Of a stretch of 64,000 bases of DNA, positions 52,287 through 60,335 are shown in pieces. This stretch comes from Xenophilus aerolatus. GTDB taxonomy: Bacteria > Pseudomonadota > Gammaproteobacteria > Burkholderiales > Burkholderiaceae_C. The stretch spans positions 1 through 64,000 of the forward strand of contig JASCNX010000004.1 of NCBI GenBank assembly GCA_029968055.1, given 5' to 3'. The position numbers were made by a program, and so were the translations under genes. A model generated the notes under the pieces. It ran no database searches. It was not told the DNA's origin and saw only the letters and a list, made by a program, of their open reading frames with translations. Position 1 is the stretch's first letter; the number at the start of each line of letters is the position of its first letter.

Positions 52287-53264
52287 TCACTCGGCGGTGG
52301 CGCCCGAGTCGCGCACGATGACCTTCCACTTCTCGTGCTCGCGCTGGGCGAAGGCGCCGAATTGCTCGGGCGTACCGCCTGCGGGCTCGGCCCCTTCGCG
52401 CACCATCTGCTCCTCCAGCGAGGGCAGCGCGTCGTTCACCGTCTTGTTGACCAGCTGGATGACCGAGGCCGGCGTGCCCTTGGGCGCGAAGAAGCCGAAC
52501 CAGGAACTGGCCGAGAAGCCCGGAAAGCCCTTCTCGGCCACGGTCGGCACGCCGGGCAGCGAGCGCGAAGGCCGGTCGCCGGACACGGCCAGCGCCCGCA
52601 GCTTGCCCGCGCGGATGTGCTGGATCACCGTGGGTGCGGTGGCGAACATGAACTGCAGCCGCCCCGCGAGAAGGTCGGTCAGGGCATTGGCGCCCTTGTA
52701 GGGCACGTGCACGGTCTCCACGCCGCTGCGCTGGCTCAGCATGAAGCTCGACAGGTGCGACGACGTACCCACGCCGGTCGAGCCGTAGGACAGCTTGCCC
52801 GGGTTGGCCTTGGCATAGGCGATGAACTGCGCCAGGTCCTTGGCCGGCACGCTGGGATGCACGACCAGCACGTTGGGCACGTCGGCGATCTGCACCACCG
52901 GCACGAGGTCCTTGAGCGGGTCGTAGGGCAGGTTCTTGTAGAGCGTCTGGTTGACCGTCATCGGTCCCACGGAGTTGACGATGAGCGTGTAGCCGTCGGG
53001 TGCGGCGCGCACCACCGCCTCGGTGCCGATGTTGCCGCCCGCGCCCGGCTTGTTGTCGATGACAAAGGGCTGGCCCAGCTTCTCGGTGAGCTTCTGCGCC
53101 GTCGCGCGGGCCAGGATGTCCGTGGTGCCGCCGGCCGTGAAGGCCACGATCACCTTCACCGGCTTGGTCGGATAGGCCTGGGCCAGGGCTCCGGCGGACA
53201 GGGCCAGCGCCGCGGCGCCCGCCAGCAGGCGCCCGCCCAGCCTCGAAAGATTCATGCTTGTCAT
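52287..53264 (-). CDS. Bug/TctC-type periplasmic solute receptor
   Basis: A 325-residue receptor starting MTSMNLSRLGG after GGAGACA. Signal LLAGAAALALSAGALAQ, mature YPTKPVKVIVAFTAGGTTDILARA, then KPGAGGNIGTEAVVRAAPDGYTLI and VPYKGANALTDLLAGR. It lies in a minus-strand series class II aldolase, this receptor, second receptor, LigI-like hydrolase. Two receptors in tandem may recognise related carboxylates. Confidence 0.91.
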   Translation of the reverse strand: MTSMNLSRLGGRLLAGAAALALSAGALAQAYPTKPVKVIVAFTAGGTTDILARATAQKLTEKLGQPFVIDNKPGAGGNIGTEAVVRAAPDGYTLIVNSVGPMTVNQTLYKNLPYDPLKDLVPVVQIADVPNVLVVHPSVPAKDLAQFIAYAKANPGKLSYGSTGVGTSSHLSSFMLSQRSGVETVHVPYKGANALTDLLAGRLQFMFATAPTVIQHIRAGKLRALAVSGDRPSRSLPGVPTVAEKGFPGFSASSWFGFFAPKGTPASVIQLVNKTVNDALPSLEEQMVREGAEPAGGTPEQFGAFAQREHEKWKVIVRDSGATAE

Positions 53265-53301
53265 CGTTGTCTCCAAATGGGGTGGTTGTTGTTCGCAGCC
53301 G

Positions 53302-54090
53302 TCAGAGCGCGTAGCTCGGGTCCAGCCGGTCGAGCTTGCGGCGCAGGGCCGGCCACTCCATCAGGCCGTAGGGCCGGCGCGTGCCGGGCTGGTACTGGTT
53401 CCAGGTCTCTTCCAGCACCTGGGGAGGAACGGGGCGCAGGGCCGTGCCGCAGGCCATCGCGCCCAGTTGGGCGCGGCACGCCAGCTCCAGCCGGTGCATC
53501 CAGTTAAAAGCCTCGCCGACGGTGCGGCCCACGGTCAGCACACCGTGGTTGCGCAGGATCAGCGCCTCGCCCTGGCCCAGGTCCTCCACCAGCGAGGCCT
53601 GCTCCTTCGTGTCGAGCACCACGCCCTGGTACTCGTGGTAGCCGATCTTGAGAAAGCGCATGGCGGTCTGCGTGATGGGCAGCAGGCCGCAGTCGAGCGC
53701 GGAGACCGCCATCGAGGCCCAACTGTGCGTGTGGATGACGCAGGCGACCTCGGGCCGCGCCTCGTGCACGGCGCTGTGGATCACGTAGCCGGCCTTGTTG
53801 ATGCCGTAGCCCAGCGCACCGAAGTCGGGGCTGGCCAGGATGGTGCCGGCGTGGTCCACCTTGATCAGGCAGGAGGCCGTGATCTCCTCGTACATCATGC
53901 CGTAGGGGTTGATGAGGAAGGCCTCCTCGCCCGGCACGCGCATGGAGATGTGGTTAGCCATCATGTCGGCCATGCCGTAGAGGTCGATCAGGCGGTAGCA
54001 GGCGGCCAGGTCGACCCGGGCCTGCCATTCCGCCTCCGAACACCGGCCACGCATCGAAGCGACCTGCACCCTGCCGTCTTGCACATCCAT
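53302..54090 (-). CDS. Class II aldolase/adducin-family protein
   Basis: A 262-residue zinc-dependent aldolase-like protein: LIDLYGMADMMANHISMRVPG, EEAFLINPYGMMYEEITASC, VIHTHSWASMAVSALDCGLLP (zinc histidines) and LILRNHGVLTVGRTVGEAF (third zinc histidine). The start MDVQDGRVQ was chosen. It is first in a minus-strand unit with two Bug receptors and the LigI-like hydrolase, divergent from a LysR gene. It could be an aldolase or decarboxylase for a hydroxy-keto acid released in aromatic catabolism. Confidence 0.88.
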   Translation of the reverse strand: MDVQDGRVQVASMRGRCSEAEWQARVDLAACYRLIDLYGMADMMANHISMRVPGEEAFLINPYGMMYEEITASCLIKVDHAGTILASPDFGALGYGINKAGYVIHSAVHEARPEVACVIHTHSWASMAVSALDCGLLPITQTAMRFLKIGYHEYQGVVLDTKEQASLVEDLGQGEALILRNHGVLTVGRTVGEAFNWMHRLELACRAQLGAMACGTALRPVPPQVLEETWNQYQPGTRRPYGLMEWPALRRKLDRLDPSYAL

Positions 54091-54182
54091 GAGCTGCCCT
54101 TCTTCCTGAAAAGAACGGCATCCTCCGGTGTCATCGCCGCGCGGTCCAATCGCTAATGGTGCGGGCGTCATATCCTTTATTC

Positions 54183-55076
54183 ATGGACTACAACCTGCGC
54201 GACCTCAAGTTCTTCGAGACGGTGGCCACCCTGGGCAACGTCAGCCGCGCCGCCGAGGTGCTCGGCCGCAGCCAGCCCGCCATCACCAAGTGCATCCGCC
54301 GCCTGGAATCGGCGGTGGGCGAGCGGCTGATCGAGCGCGACGCCCAGGGCGTGGCGCTCACGGCCTCGGGCCTGTTGCTGCTGGAGCGCGCCCGGCCGCT
54401 GCTCCAGCATGCCAGCCAGGTTCAGCAGGAGCTGCGCGACTTCTCCACCGGGGCGACGGGGCAGGTGCGCATCGGCAGCGGCCTGAGCACGGCCGCCCAC
54501 GTGCTGCCGCAGATCTGCGCGCAGCTGCTCTCGCAGAGCGGCATCCAGTTCGAGGTGGTGCTGGGCACCAACATCGGCATGCGCCGCGAGCTGCGCGAAG
54601 GTCGCATCGACCTGCTGCTCGGCCTGTTGCCGCCGGAGGCCGACCTGCGCACGGTACCGCTCGTCGACGACAAGGTCGGCCCGGCCGTCGGATCGGGCCA
54701 TCCCCTGGCCGGTCGCCAGGACCTTTCCGCGGGAGACCTCATGGGGTGGCACTGGGCGATGCCGACGCGCGAGATTCCAAGCCGCCAGTGGTGGGACCGC
54801 CGGCTGCAGGAGCTGCAACTGACGCCGCCGCCGATCCGGATGCAGTCGAACTCGCCCGCCCTGCTGCTGGGCATCGCGCGCATACACGACGCCATCGTCT
54901 TCACTTCGCACCGCATGCTGCCCGAAGGCCTGGTCCCGCTGCCCGTGCAGGAGCTGGTCATGACGCGCAAGTTCGGCGTCGCGCTGCGCAAGGAAGGCTA
55001 CCTCTCACCCGCCGTGCGCAGGACCTTGCAGCTGCTCGTCGATCACGGCCAGGCCCTGTTCGACTACCAGCCCTGA
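54183..55076 (+). CDS. LysR-family regulator (GbpR/CbbR-like)
   Basis: A 297-residue regulator starting MDYNLRDLKFFETVATLGNV. The HTH continues AAEVLGRSQPAITKCIRRLESAVG, and the effector domain begins GQVRIGSGLSTAAHVLPQI. It is divergent from the class II aldolase gene with a 92-base spacer in which I see no clean dyad. It is the probable regulator of the aldolase-receptor-hydrolase unit. Confidence 0.9.
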   Translation: MDYNLRDLKFFETVATLGNVSRAAEVLGRSQPAITKCIRRLESAVGERLIERDAQGVALTASGLLLLERARPLLQHASQVQQELRDFSTGATGQVRIGSGLSTAAHVLPQICAQLLSQSGIQFEVVLGTNIGMRRELREGRIDLLLGLLPPEADLRTVPLVDDKVGPAVGSGHPLAGRQDLSAGDLMGWHWAMPTREIPSRQWWDRRLQELQLTPPPIRMQSNSPALLLGIARIHDAIVFTSHRMLPEGLVPLPVQELVMTRKFGVALRKEGYLSPAVRRTLQLLVDHGQALFDYQP

Positions 55077-55089
55077 GCGGGCCGCGGCA

Positions 55090-55120
55090 CGGACCGCCTG
55101 CGCGTGCGGTCCGGCCGGTT
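55090..55120. terminator. Hairpin between convergent genes, probable terminator
   Basis: CGGACCGC pairs with GCGGTCCG (55090-55113) across an eight-base loop, followed on the plus strand by GGCCGGTTCTCTTTC. It lies midway between the stops of the LysR and solute-binding protein genes. The T run is weak, so efficiency is uncertain. Confidence 0.45.
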
Positions 55121-55125
55121 CTCTT

Positions 55126-56244
55126 TCAGTCCTTCAGCGGCGAGATGCCCTGGACCGGTCCGATGAGGCGCTCCATCAGGCTCTTGAGCCGCTCGACGCG
55201 GGCGCGGTCGCTCATGAAGGCATGGAAGTCTTCGGGGCTGGTGTTGTACTGGTCGACGGTCTTGAAGCCCGGCAGCGGCTGCACGTCCTTGCGGATCGGG
55301 AACTGGCGCGGGTTGGAGGCCACCGGCAGCGACAGCATCCAGCTCATGTACAGCCTGGCCGCGGCGGGATGCTTCGCATCCTTGAAGATGGCGCCGGTCT
55401 GCGCCCAGGTCAGGAACGGGTCGTTCTTGGGCAGCACGAAGCGCAGCGACGACGACTCGACCGGCACGAAGCTGCCCGAGGTGCCCGTGGAGATGGCGTA
55501 CTTGCCCGCCTCGACGGCATCGCGCGGCGTCTGCGTGCCGCGCACCCACTGCACGCCGTTGGCCTTGAGCTGGTCGACGAAGCCGATGCCGTACTTCTGG
55601 ATGATCTTGTCGAACACGTACAGCACGGCGTCGTCGTCGTTGGGATACGCGATGACGATGCGGTTCTTGAACTCCGGCTTCAGGAAGTCGGCGTAGTCGC
55701 GCGGCGCGTTCTCGGCCGAGACGTAGTTCTTGTTGTAGCTGTTGGCGAAGGTCAGCATGAACAGGCCCGTGAAGCGGCCCGCCGGGTCCTTGTACGCGGT
55801 CGGGATCTGCTCCCAGCCGATTGGCTTGTAGGGCAGCAGCAGGCCGCGGGCCGCCCAGTTGTCGAAGTCGTGCAGGGTCTGCAGGTGCGCCAGGTCCACC
55901 TGCAGGTCCTTGCGCAGCAGCTCTTCCTCGATGCGGGCATCGTGGTACTTGCTCAGGTCCACGATGAGGTTGAGCTTCATGCCCGGGAACTGGCGCTCGA
56001 AGCCGGCCTTGATGCCGAAGCCTTGGGTCACCTCGTCGCCGCCGGCGTAGACGGTCAGCGCCCCGCCCTCCCTGATCGCCGCCTGGTAGAGGTCGTTCAG
56101 GCTCTGGCCACCGCCATCGCGCTCGATCGACGCGGAGGCGGGTTCGGGCGCGGGGGGCTGCTGGGCGTGGGCTGCGGCGCCGAGGGTGCTGGCGGCGGCT
56201 GCGAAAGCCAGCGCGATGCTGCCGAAGATGGGCAGGAATTTCAT
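55126..56244 (-). CDS. ABC-type extracellular solute-binding protein (Fbp-like)
   Basis: A 372-residue periplasmic binding protein of the iron/phosphonate/polyamine type (SBP family 1-like): signal FLPIFGSIALAFAAAASTLGAAAHA, then a Pro/Ala linker, GALTVYAGGDEVTQGFGIKAGF, FANSYNKNYVSAENAPRDYADFL and KYAISTGTSGSFVP. No ATPase or permease gene is adjacent, so it is an orphan. It is divergent from the PLD-family gene. The ligand is not predictable. Confidence 0.86.
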   Translation of the reverse strand: MKFLPIFGSIALAFAAAASTLGAAAHAQQPPAPEPASASIERDGGGQSLNDLYQAAIREGGALTVYAGGDEVTQGFGIKAGFERQFPGMKLNLIVDLSKYHDARIEEELLRKDLQVDLAHLQTLHDFDNWAARGLLLPYKPIGWEQIPTAYKDPAGRFTGLFMLTFANSYNKNYVSAENAPRDYADFLKPEFKNRIVIAYPNDDDAVLYVFDKIIQKYGIGFVDQLKANGVQWVRGTQTPRDAVEAGKYAISTGTSGSFVPVESSSLRFVLPKNDPFLTWAQTGAIFKDAKHPAAARLYMSWMLSLPVASNPRQFPIRKDVQPLPGFKTVDQYNTSPEDFHAFMSDRARVERLKSLMERLIGPVQGISPLKD

Positions 56245-56338
56245 GGCGGAAGTCAGGAGTGAATCGAATCTTCAGCGTACGCTCGGCTTTTATGCGCGGA
56301 TGTGCGGATACGCACACGCGCGTGCATCGCTCACCCCC

Positions 56339-57982
56339 ATGAACAGAATCTGCCGGGCCTCGCTGTCGATCGCATTGCTCCTCGCGCTGCTCGTGCAAGG
56401 CTGCGCATCCTTGCCGCCGCCGTCGCAGGACCGACGCGTCGACGTGGCCGTGCCCGCCAGCCCCGGCACCGCACTCGGACGCATCGCAGCGCAGGCCCTT
56501 GGCGCGGGCGGGCCGTCCGCCTTCCGTCCGTTGCCGCTGAGCGCCTACTCGATGGACGCGCGGCTGGCCCTGGCGCACCATGCCCAGAGCTCCATCGATC
56601 TGCAGTACTACCTCCTGCAGAACGACGTCACCGGCCATGCCCTGCTGCGTGCCGTGAAGGACGCGGCCCTGCGGGGGGTGAGAGTCCGCGTCCTGGTGGA
56701 CGACATGTACACGGCCGACAGCAGCGGCATGTTGCAGGCGCTGGCCGCCTATCCGCATGTGCAGGTGCGGCTCTTCAACCCCTTTCCGGCAGGACGCGCC
56801 TTCGCCGCCACGCGCTGGGCGTTCTCGCTGCTGGACTTCGCGCGCGTGAACCACCGCATGCACAACAAGATGTTCATTGCCGACGGCGCGTTCGCCGTGG
56901 CGGGTGGCCGCAACATCGCCAACGAGTACTTCTTCCACGACGAGAAGGGCAACTTTCTCGACTTCGATCTTCTGTTGGCAGGCGCTGCGATACCGAAGAT
57001 GCAGGCCCTCTTCGACACCTACTGGAACAGCCCGCACAGCTACCCGCTCGAGGAGATCGAGGCCGCCCGGAAACCGCCACAGGCGCTGCGCGAGGACTTC
57101 GAGACGCTGGTCGCCGACGCCGACGGCGCCTACCCGGCCCTGCCGCCGGGCGCCGCAGACCTGCTCGGCTATGCGCCCCTCTCCAGCGACCTGGCGGATC
57201 GGACACCCCTGAAGATGCTCCACGGCCAGGTGGATGTGATGGCGGACAGCCCCGCGAAGGTCGGCGGCCGCGCCCAGCAGGGGGACGACCCCAGCACGGT
57301 GACTGCGCACGTGATCGACGCCATGCGTGCGGCGCGCTCGGACATCACGATGTGCACGCCGTACTTCATCCCCGGGGAGCGCGGCCTCACGCTCATGTCG
57401 GAGCTCCGCCGGACGGGCCGCCGGATGTCCCTGTTGACGAATTCCCTCTCGTCGAACGACGAACCCCTGGCGAGCGCGGCGTACGCCAGGAGCCGTGTGC
57501 CGATGCTGAAGATGGGCATCGAGATCGACGAGGTCGACGAGGGACGCTTGAAGGGTCTTGCCATGCGCACGACCGGTGCCGGCGTCGACCAGGGCGTCGA
57601 TGGCGCCACGTCGTCGTCCGAAGCGCCGGACGTGCCGCTGAAGGACGCCGTCGGACGCTCCCACGCGAAGCTGCTGGTCATCGACCATCGACGCAGCTTC
57701 GTGGGATCCATGAACATGGACCTGCGCTCGTCGCGGCTCAACACCGAGCTGGGCCTGATCATCGACTCGCCCGCACTGGCGAAGGACATCGCCGGCCTCA
57801 TCGACGGCGCCCGTGCGATGGGCGCCTACCACCTCCGGCTGGCGCAGCCCGGCGATCGTATGCAATGGGTGCGCGTCGAGGGCGGCGCCGAAACGGTGTA
57901 CGACGACGAGCCCGAGGTCGGGATCGCGACCCGATTGCAATTGCTTCTGCTGTCGCCCTTCGTCAGCGACAGCCTGCTGTAG
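56339..57982 (+). CDS. Phospholipase D-family lipoprotein (ClsC-like)
   Basis: A 547-residue protein with a lipoprotein signal (MNRICRASLSIALLLALLVQ, then GCA). Two HKD catalytic motifs are present: HNKMFIADGAFAVAGGRNIA and SHAKLLVIDHRRSFVGSMNM. Between and around them are SSIDLQYYLLQNDVTGHALL and TMCTPYFIPGERGL. The organisation matches YmdC/ClsC-type cardiolipin synthases or periplasmic phospholipases. Codon usage and spacing look ordinary. Its end is followed by degraded remains of the next operon. Confidence 0.88.
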   Translation: MNRICRASLSIALLLALLVQGCASLPPPSQDRRVDVAVPASPGTALGRIAAQALGAGGPSAFRPLPLSAYSMDARLALAHHAQSSIDLQYYLLQNDVTGHALLRAVKDAALRGVRVRVLVDDMYTADSSGMLQALAAYPHVQVRLFNPFPAGRAFAATRWAFSLLDFARVNHRMHNKMFIADGAFAVAGGRNIANEYFFHDEKGNFLDFDLLLAGAAIPKMQALFDTYWNSPHSYPLEEIEAARKPPQALREDFETLVADADGAYPALPPGAADLLGYAPLSSDLADRTPLKMLHGQVDVMADSPAKVGGRAQQGDDPSTVTAHVIDAMRAARSDITMCTPYFIPGERGLTLMSELRRTGRRMSLLTNSLSSNDEPLASAAYARSRVPMLKMGIEIDEVDEGRLKGLAMRTTGAGVDQGVDGATSSSEAPDVPLKDAVGRSHAKLLVIDHRRSFVGSMNMDLRSSRLNTELGLIIDSPALAKDIAGLIDGARAMGAYHLRLAQPGDRMQWVRVEGGAETVYDDEPEVGIATRLQLLLLSPFVSDSLL

Positions 57983-57997
57983 CAGGCTGCCGGCCGC

Positions 57998-58087
57998 GGC
58001 TCTGGCCTGAGCCACCTCCTCCATCAGGACCATGCTGTCAATGAGGCTGGCGCCGCCACCGCCGCATTCCTCGCGGACAGGAAGCGC
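57998..58087 (-). pseudogene. Remnant of an acyl-CoA dehydrogenase
   Basis: This minus-strand frame reads ALPVREECGGGGASLIDSMV then LMEEVAQARA. It matches the N-terminal-domain pattern LPEEYGGAGLSLLDSMVLMEEV seen in acyl-CoA dehydrogenases (compare residues 60-85 of the intact enzyme at 61524-62693: IPADYGGSGLGLTEASVIME). Nothing of the gene remains before or after it. It lies 24 bases after the Bug receptor stop, which suggests a gene once followed that receptor and was deleted up to the convergent PLD gene. Confidence 0.6.
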
Positions 58088-58111
58088 CGTCCCGGCCGGG
58101 CCGGTGCCCGC

Positions 58112-59104
58112 TCACTCGGCCTGAACGCCCGAGGCCTTGATGACTCTGCCCCACTTCGCGGTCTCGGCGGTCAGCAGCGTTCGCAGAGCTTCCGGCGTGA
58201 CCTTGTCCATCGGCACGATCTCCGAGCTGAGTTCGGCGATGCGCGCCTTCACCGCATCGTCCTGCAGCGCGGCGCGCAGCGCGACGTTGAGCTTCGCGGT
58301 GACATCGGGCGGCGTGCCCTTGGGCGCATAGACGCCGTGCCACACCTTCACATCGAAGCCCTTCAGGCCCTGCTCGTCGAGCGTCGGAATGTTCGGCATG
58401 GAGGTCAGCCGCTTGGGCGTGGTCACGCCGAACACCTTGACTCGCGTGCCGTCCTTGATGACCGGCGCGGTCTGCGTGGTCTGGTCGCACAACAGGTCGA
58501 CCTGCCCGCCCATCAGGTCGTTGAGCGCCGGGCCGGCGCCCTTGTACGGCACGGTGGTGAGGTCGACGCCGATCTGGTTCGCGAACAGCAGGCCGCACAG
58601 TTGCGACACCGCGCCGATACCGGCATTGGCCAGCGACACCTTGTCCTTGTTGGCCTTCACGTACGTCAGCAGTTCCTGGAGGTTGTCCGCCGGGAAGTCC
58701 TTGCGCGATAGCAGCGTCATCGGCACGTCGAGCACCTGGCCGATGTACTCGAAATCCTTCAGCGGGTCGAAGGACAGCTTCTTGTAGAGCGCCGGCGCGG
58801 TCGCCATGCCCATGTGGTGGATGAGGATGGTGTAGCCGTTGGGCGCCGCGCGCGCCACCCGTGCCGGCGCGATGGTGCCGCCCGCACCGACGGTGTTCTC
58901 GACGATCACGGTCTGGCCGAGCGACTTGCCCATGGGAATGGCGAGCATGCGCGCCACCACGTCGGTCGGCCCGCCGGCGGAGTACGGCACGACGAGCGTC
59001 ACCGGCTTGTCGGGAAATGCGGCCTGCGCGAGGACGGGTGCGTGCAGCGGCAGCATGGCCGCGCCGAATGCGATGCCCAGCCATATCTTGATCTTCGATG
59101 TCAT
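58112..59104 (-). CDS. Bug/TctC-type periplasmic solute receptor
   Basis: A 330-residue receptor: signal SKIKIWLGIAFGAAMLPLHA then VLAQ, mature FPDKPVTLVVPYSAGGPTDVVARM, NTVGAGGTIAPARVARAAPNG and VPYKGAGPALNDLMGGQVDL. It ends WGRVIKASGVQAE, the usual Bug C-terminus. It is the last intact gene of the CoA-ester operon, 59 bases after the CitE-like lyase. Confidence 0.92.
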   Translation of the reverse strand: MTSKIKIWLGIAFGAAMLPLHAPVLAQAAFPDKPVTLVVPYSAGGPTDVVARMLAIPMGKSLGQTVIVENTVGAGGTIAPARVARAAPNGYTILIHHMGMATAPALYKKLSFDPLKDFEYIGQVLDVPMTLLSRKDFPADNLQELLTYVKANKDKVSLANAGIGAVSQLCGLLFANQIGVDLTTVPYKGAGPALNDLMGGQVDLLCDQTTQTAPVIKDGTRVKVFGVTTPKRLTSMPNIPTLDEQGLKGFDVKVWHGVYAPKGTPPDVTAKLNVALRAALQDDAVKARIAELSSEIVPMDKVTPEALRTLLTAETAKWGRVIKASGVQAE

Positions 59105-59163
59105 GTTGTCTCCGGATGGTTCTGATGGGGGAAAGGAAGGCGAAGGTGATCGGTGCGTCGTTT

Positions 59164-60027
59164 TCAGCCGGTGCGAACCTCCTGCGCCAGCAGGCGCTCG
59201 GCGAGCTTGACGACCGGCCCGTCGACCATGCGGCCGTCGACGTTGACGACACCGCCACCGGCCACGCGCACCGCATCGCGCACGCGGCGCGCCCAGGCCA
59301 GTTCGTCGGCGCCCGGCGTGAAGGCGGCGGCCACGCCGGCGACCTGGTCCGGATGGATGCACAGCTTGGCGCCGAAGCCGCCGCGGCGTGCACGCGAGGC
59401 CTCGGCCGTGAGCCGCGCCGCATCGCGCCAGTCGGGCGTGATGCCGTCGACCGGCGGTGCCAGCCCGGCCCGGCGCGATGCCAGCACCAGCGCGAGCCGC
59501 ACGGGCACCAGTTCGGCCTCGTCGGGGCCGCAGGCGAGGCCGGCGTCGGCCTGGAAGTCGAGATGGCCGAACACCAGGCGCAGCACCTGCGGCGATGCCG
59601 CCAGGGCATCGACGGCATCGAGGCCGGCGACCGATTCGATCAACGGCAGCAGCGCGGTGGCCGGCCCGACGGCCTGGGCCAGCATCGCGAGGTCGGCGGC
59701 ACGCTCCGCCTTCGGCAGTGCTACGCCGGCGAGCAGGCCCTGCGCAGCCAGCCGTGCGACCAGCGCACGATCGTCTGCATGCCACGGCGTGTCGGCGGCA
59801 TTCATGCGCACCAGCAGCCGGCCGCGCGCATCGTCCGGCAACGCGGCGAAGCCCTCGGCGATCTGCGTGCGGGCCGCGTCCTTGCGCTCGGGCGCCACCG
59901 CGTCTTCGAGGTCGACGACCACGGCGCCTGCGCCGCTGGCCAGCGCGCGCGCGTAGCGCTCCGGCCGATCGCCCGGCACGAACAGGAAGGTGCGGGCCAG
60001 CGCCAGCGGCGAGATCGCGTCGCTCAT
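59164..60027 (-). CDS. CoA-ester lyase, CitE/HpcH family
   Basis: A 287-residue TIM-barrel lyase: RTFLFVPGDRPERYARAL, VVVDLEDAVAPERKDAAR (Mg-binding acidic residues), LVRMNAADTPWHADD, LPLIESVAGLDAV and FGAKLCIHPDQVAGV. Members cleave citramalyl-CoA or malyl-CoA type substrates to pyruvate or glyoxylate plus an acyl-CoA. With CaiB- and MaoC-type neighbours, an (S)- or (R)-citramalyl-CoA lyase is the best guess. It overlaps the MmgE-derived gene by ATGA. Confidence 0.87.
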   Translation of the reverse strand: MSDAISPLALARTFLFVPGDRPERYARALASGAGAVVVDLEDAVAPERKDAARTQIAEGFAALPDDARGRLLVRMNAADTPWHADDRALVARLAAQGLLAGVALPKAERAADLAMLAQAVGPATALLPLIESVAGLDAVDALAASPQVLRLVFGHLDFQADAGLACGPDEAELVPVRLALVLASRRAGLAPPVDGITPDWRDAARLTAEASRARRGGFGAKLCIHPDQVAGVAAAFTPGADELAWARRVRDAVRVAGGGVVNVDGRMVDGPVVKLAERLLAQEVRTG

Positions 60028-60335
60028 GCCGGGACTCCCAGCAGCGGCCCCACCTTCGCCAAGGTGGCCATGCGCCACAGCGTGCCGATGGCGTCGCGCA
60101 TCTCGGCCTCGTTCGCACCGCCGCTGAAGGTTTCGGCCAGCGCCCAGCGCGTGCCCAGGCCGTCGACCAGCCTGGCCGGATCGGCGTCGCTCGACATGCC
60201 CGACGCCAGGCCGTGCGGGCCTTCAAGGATCTGCTGCGCGCCGGTGCAGCCGTCGCGCGCCAGGCTGGCGGCCATCAGACCGGCCGCCGCAGCATGCGCG
60301 GTGTGCAACTGCTTCGAGTCGGCGGCCGTCGTCAT
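60024..60335 (-). pseudogene. Shrunken MmgE/PrpD-family gene (in-frame internal deletions)
   Basis: The frame encodes only 103 residues; MmgE/PrpD proteins have about 450. MTTAA is followed directly by DSKQLHTAHAAAAGLMAASL...ILEGPHGL...DADPARLVDGLGTRWALAE, a middle section of the family. It then jumps to a C-terminal-type segment, GGANEAEMRDAIGTLWRMATLAKVGPLLG. Two deletions, both in frame, removed the N-terminal domain and the region that normally follows RWALAETS. Its TGATG junction with the CaiB gene and ATGA junction with the lyase gene are both intact. It is either a decaying gene kept open for coupling or a miniature protein. Confidence 0.7.

Noticed and set aside
54945..58033. 989-codon minus-strand frame antisense to the PLD gene
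   Set aside because: Most of it is antisense or out of frame to the PLD and solute-binding protein genes. Only its first dozen codons belong to the acyl-CoA dehydrogenase relic, which is listed separately.
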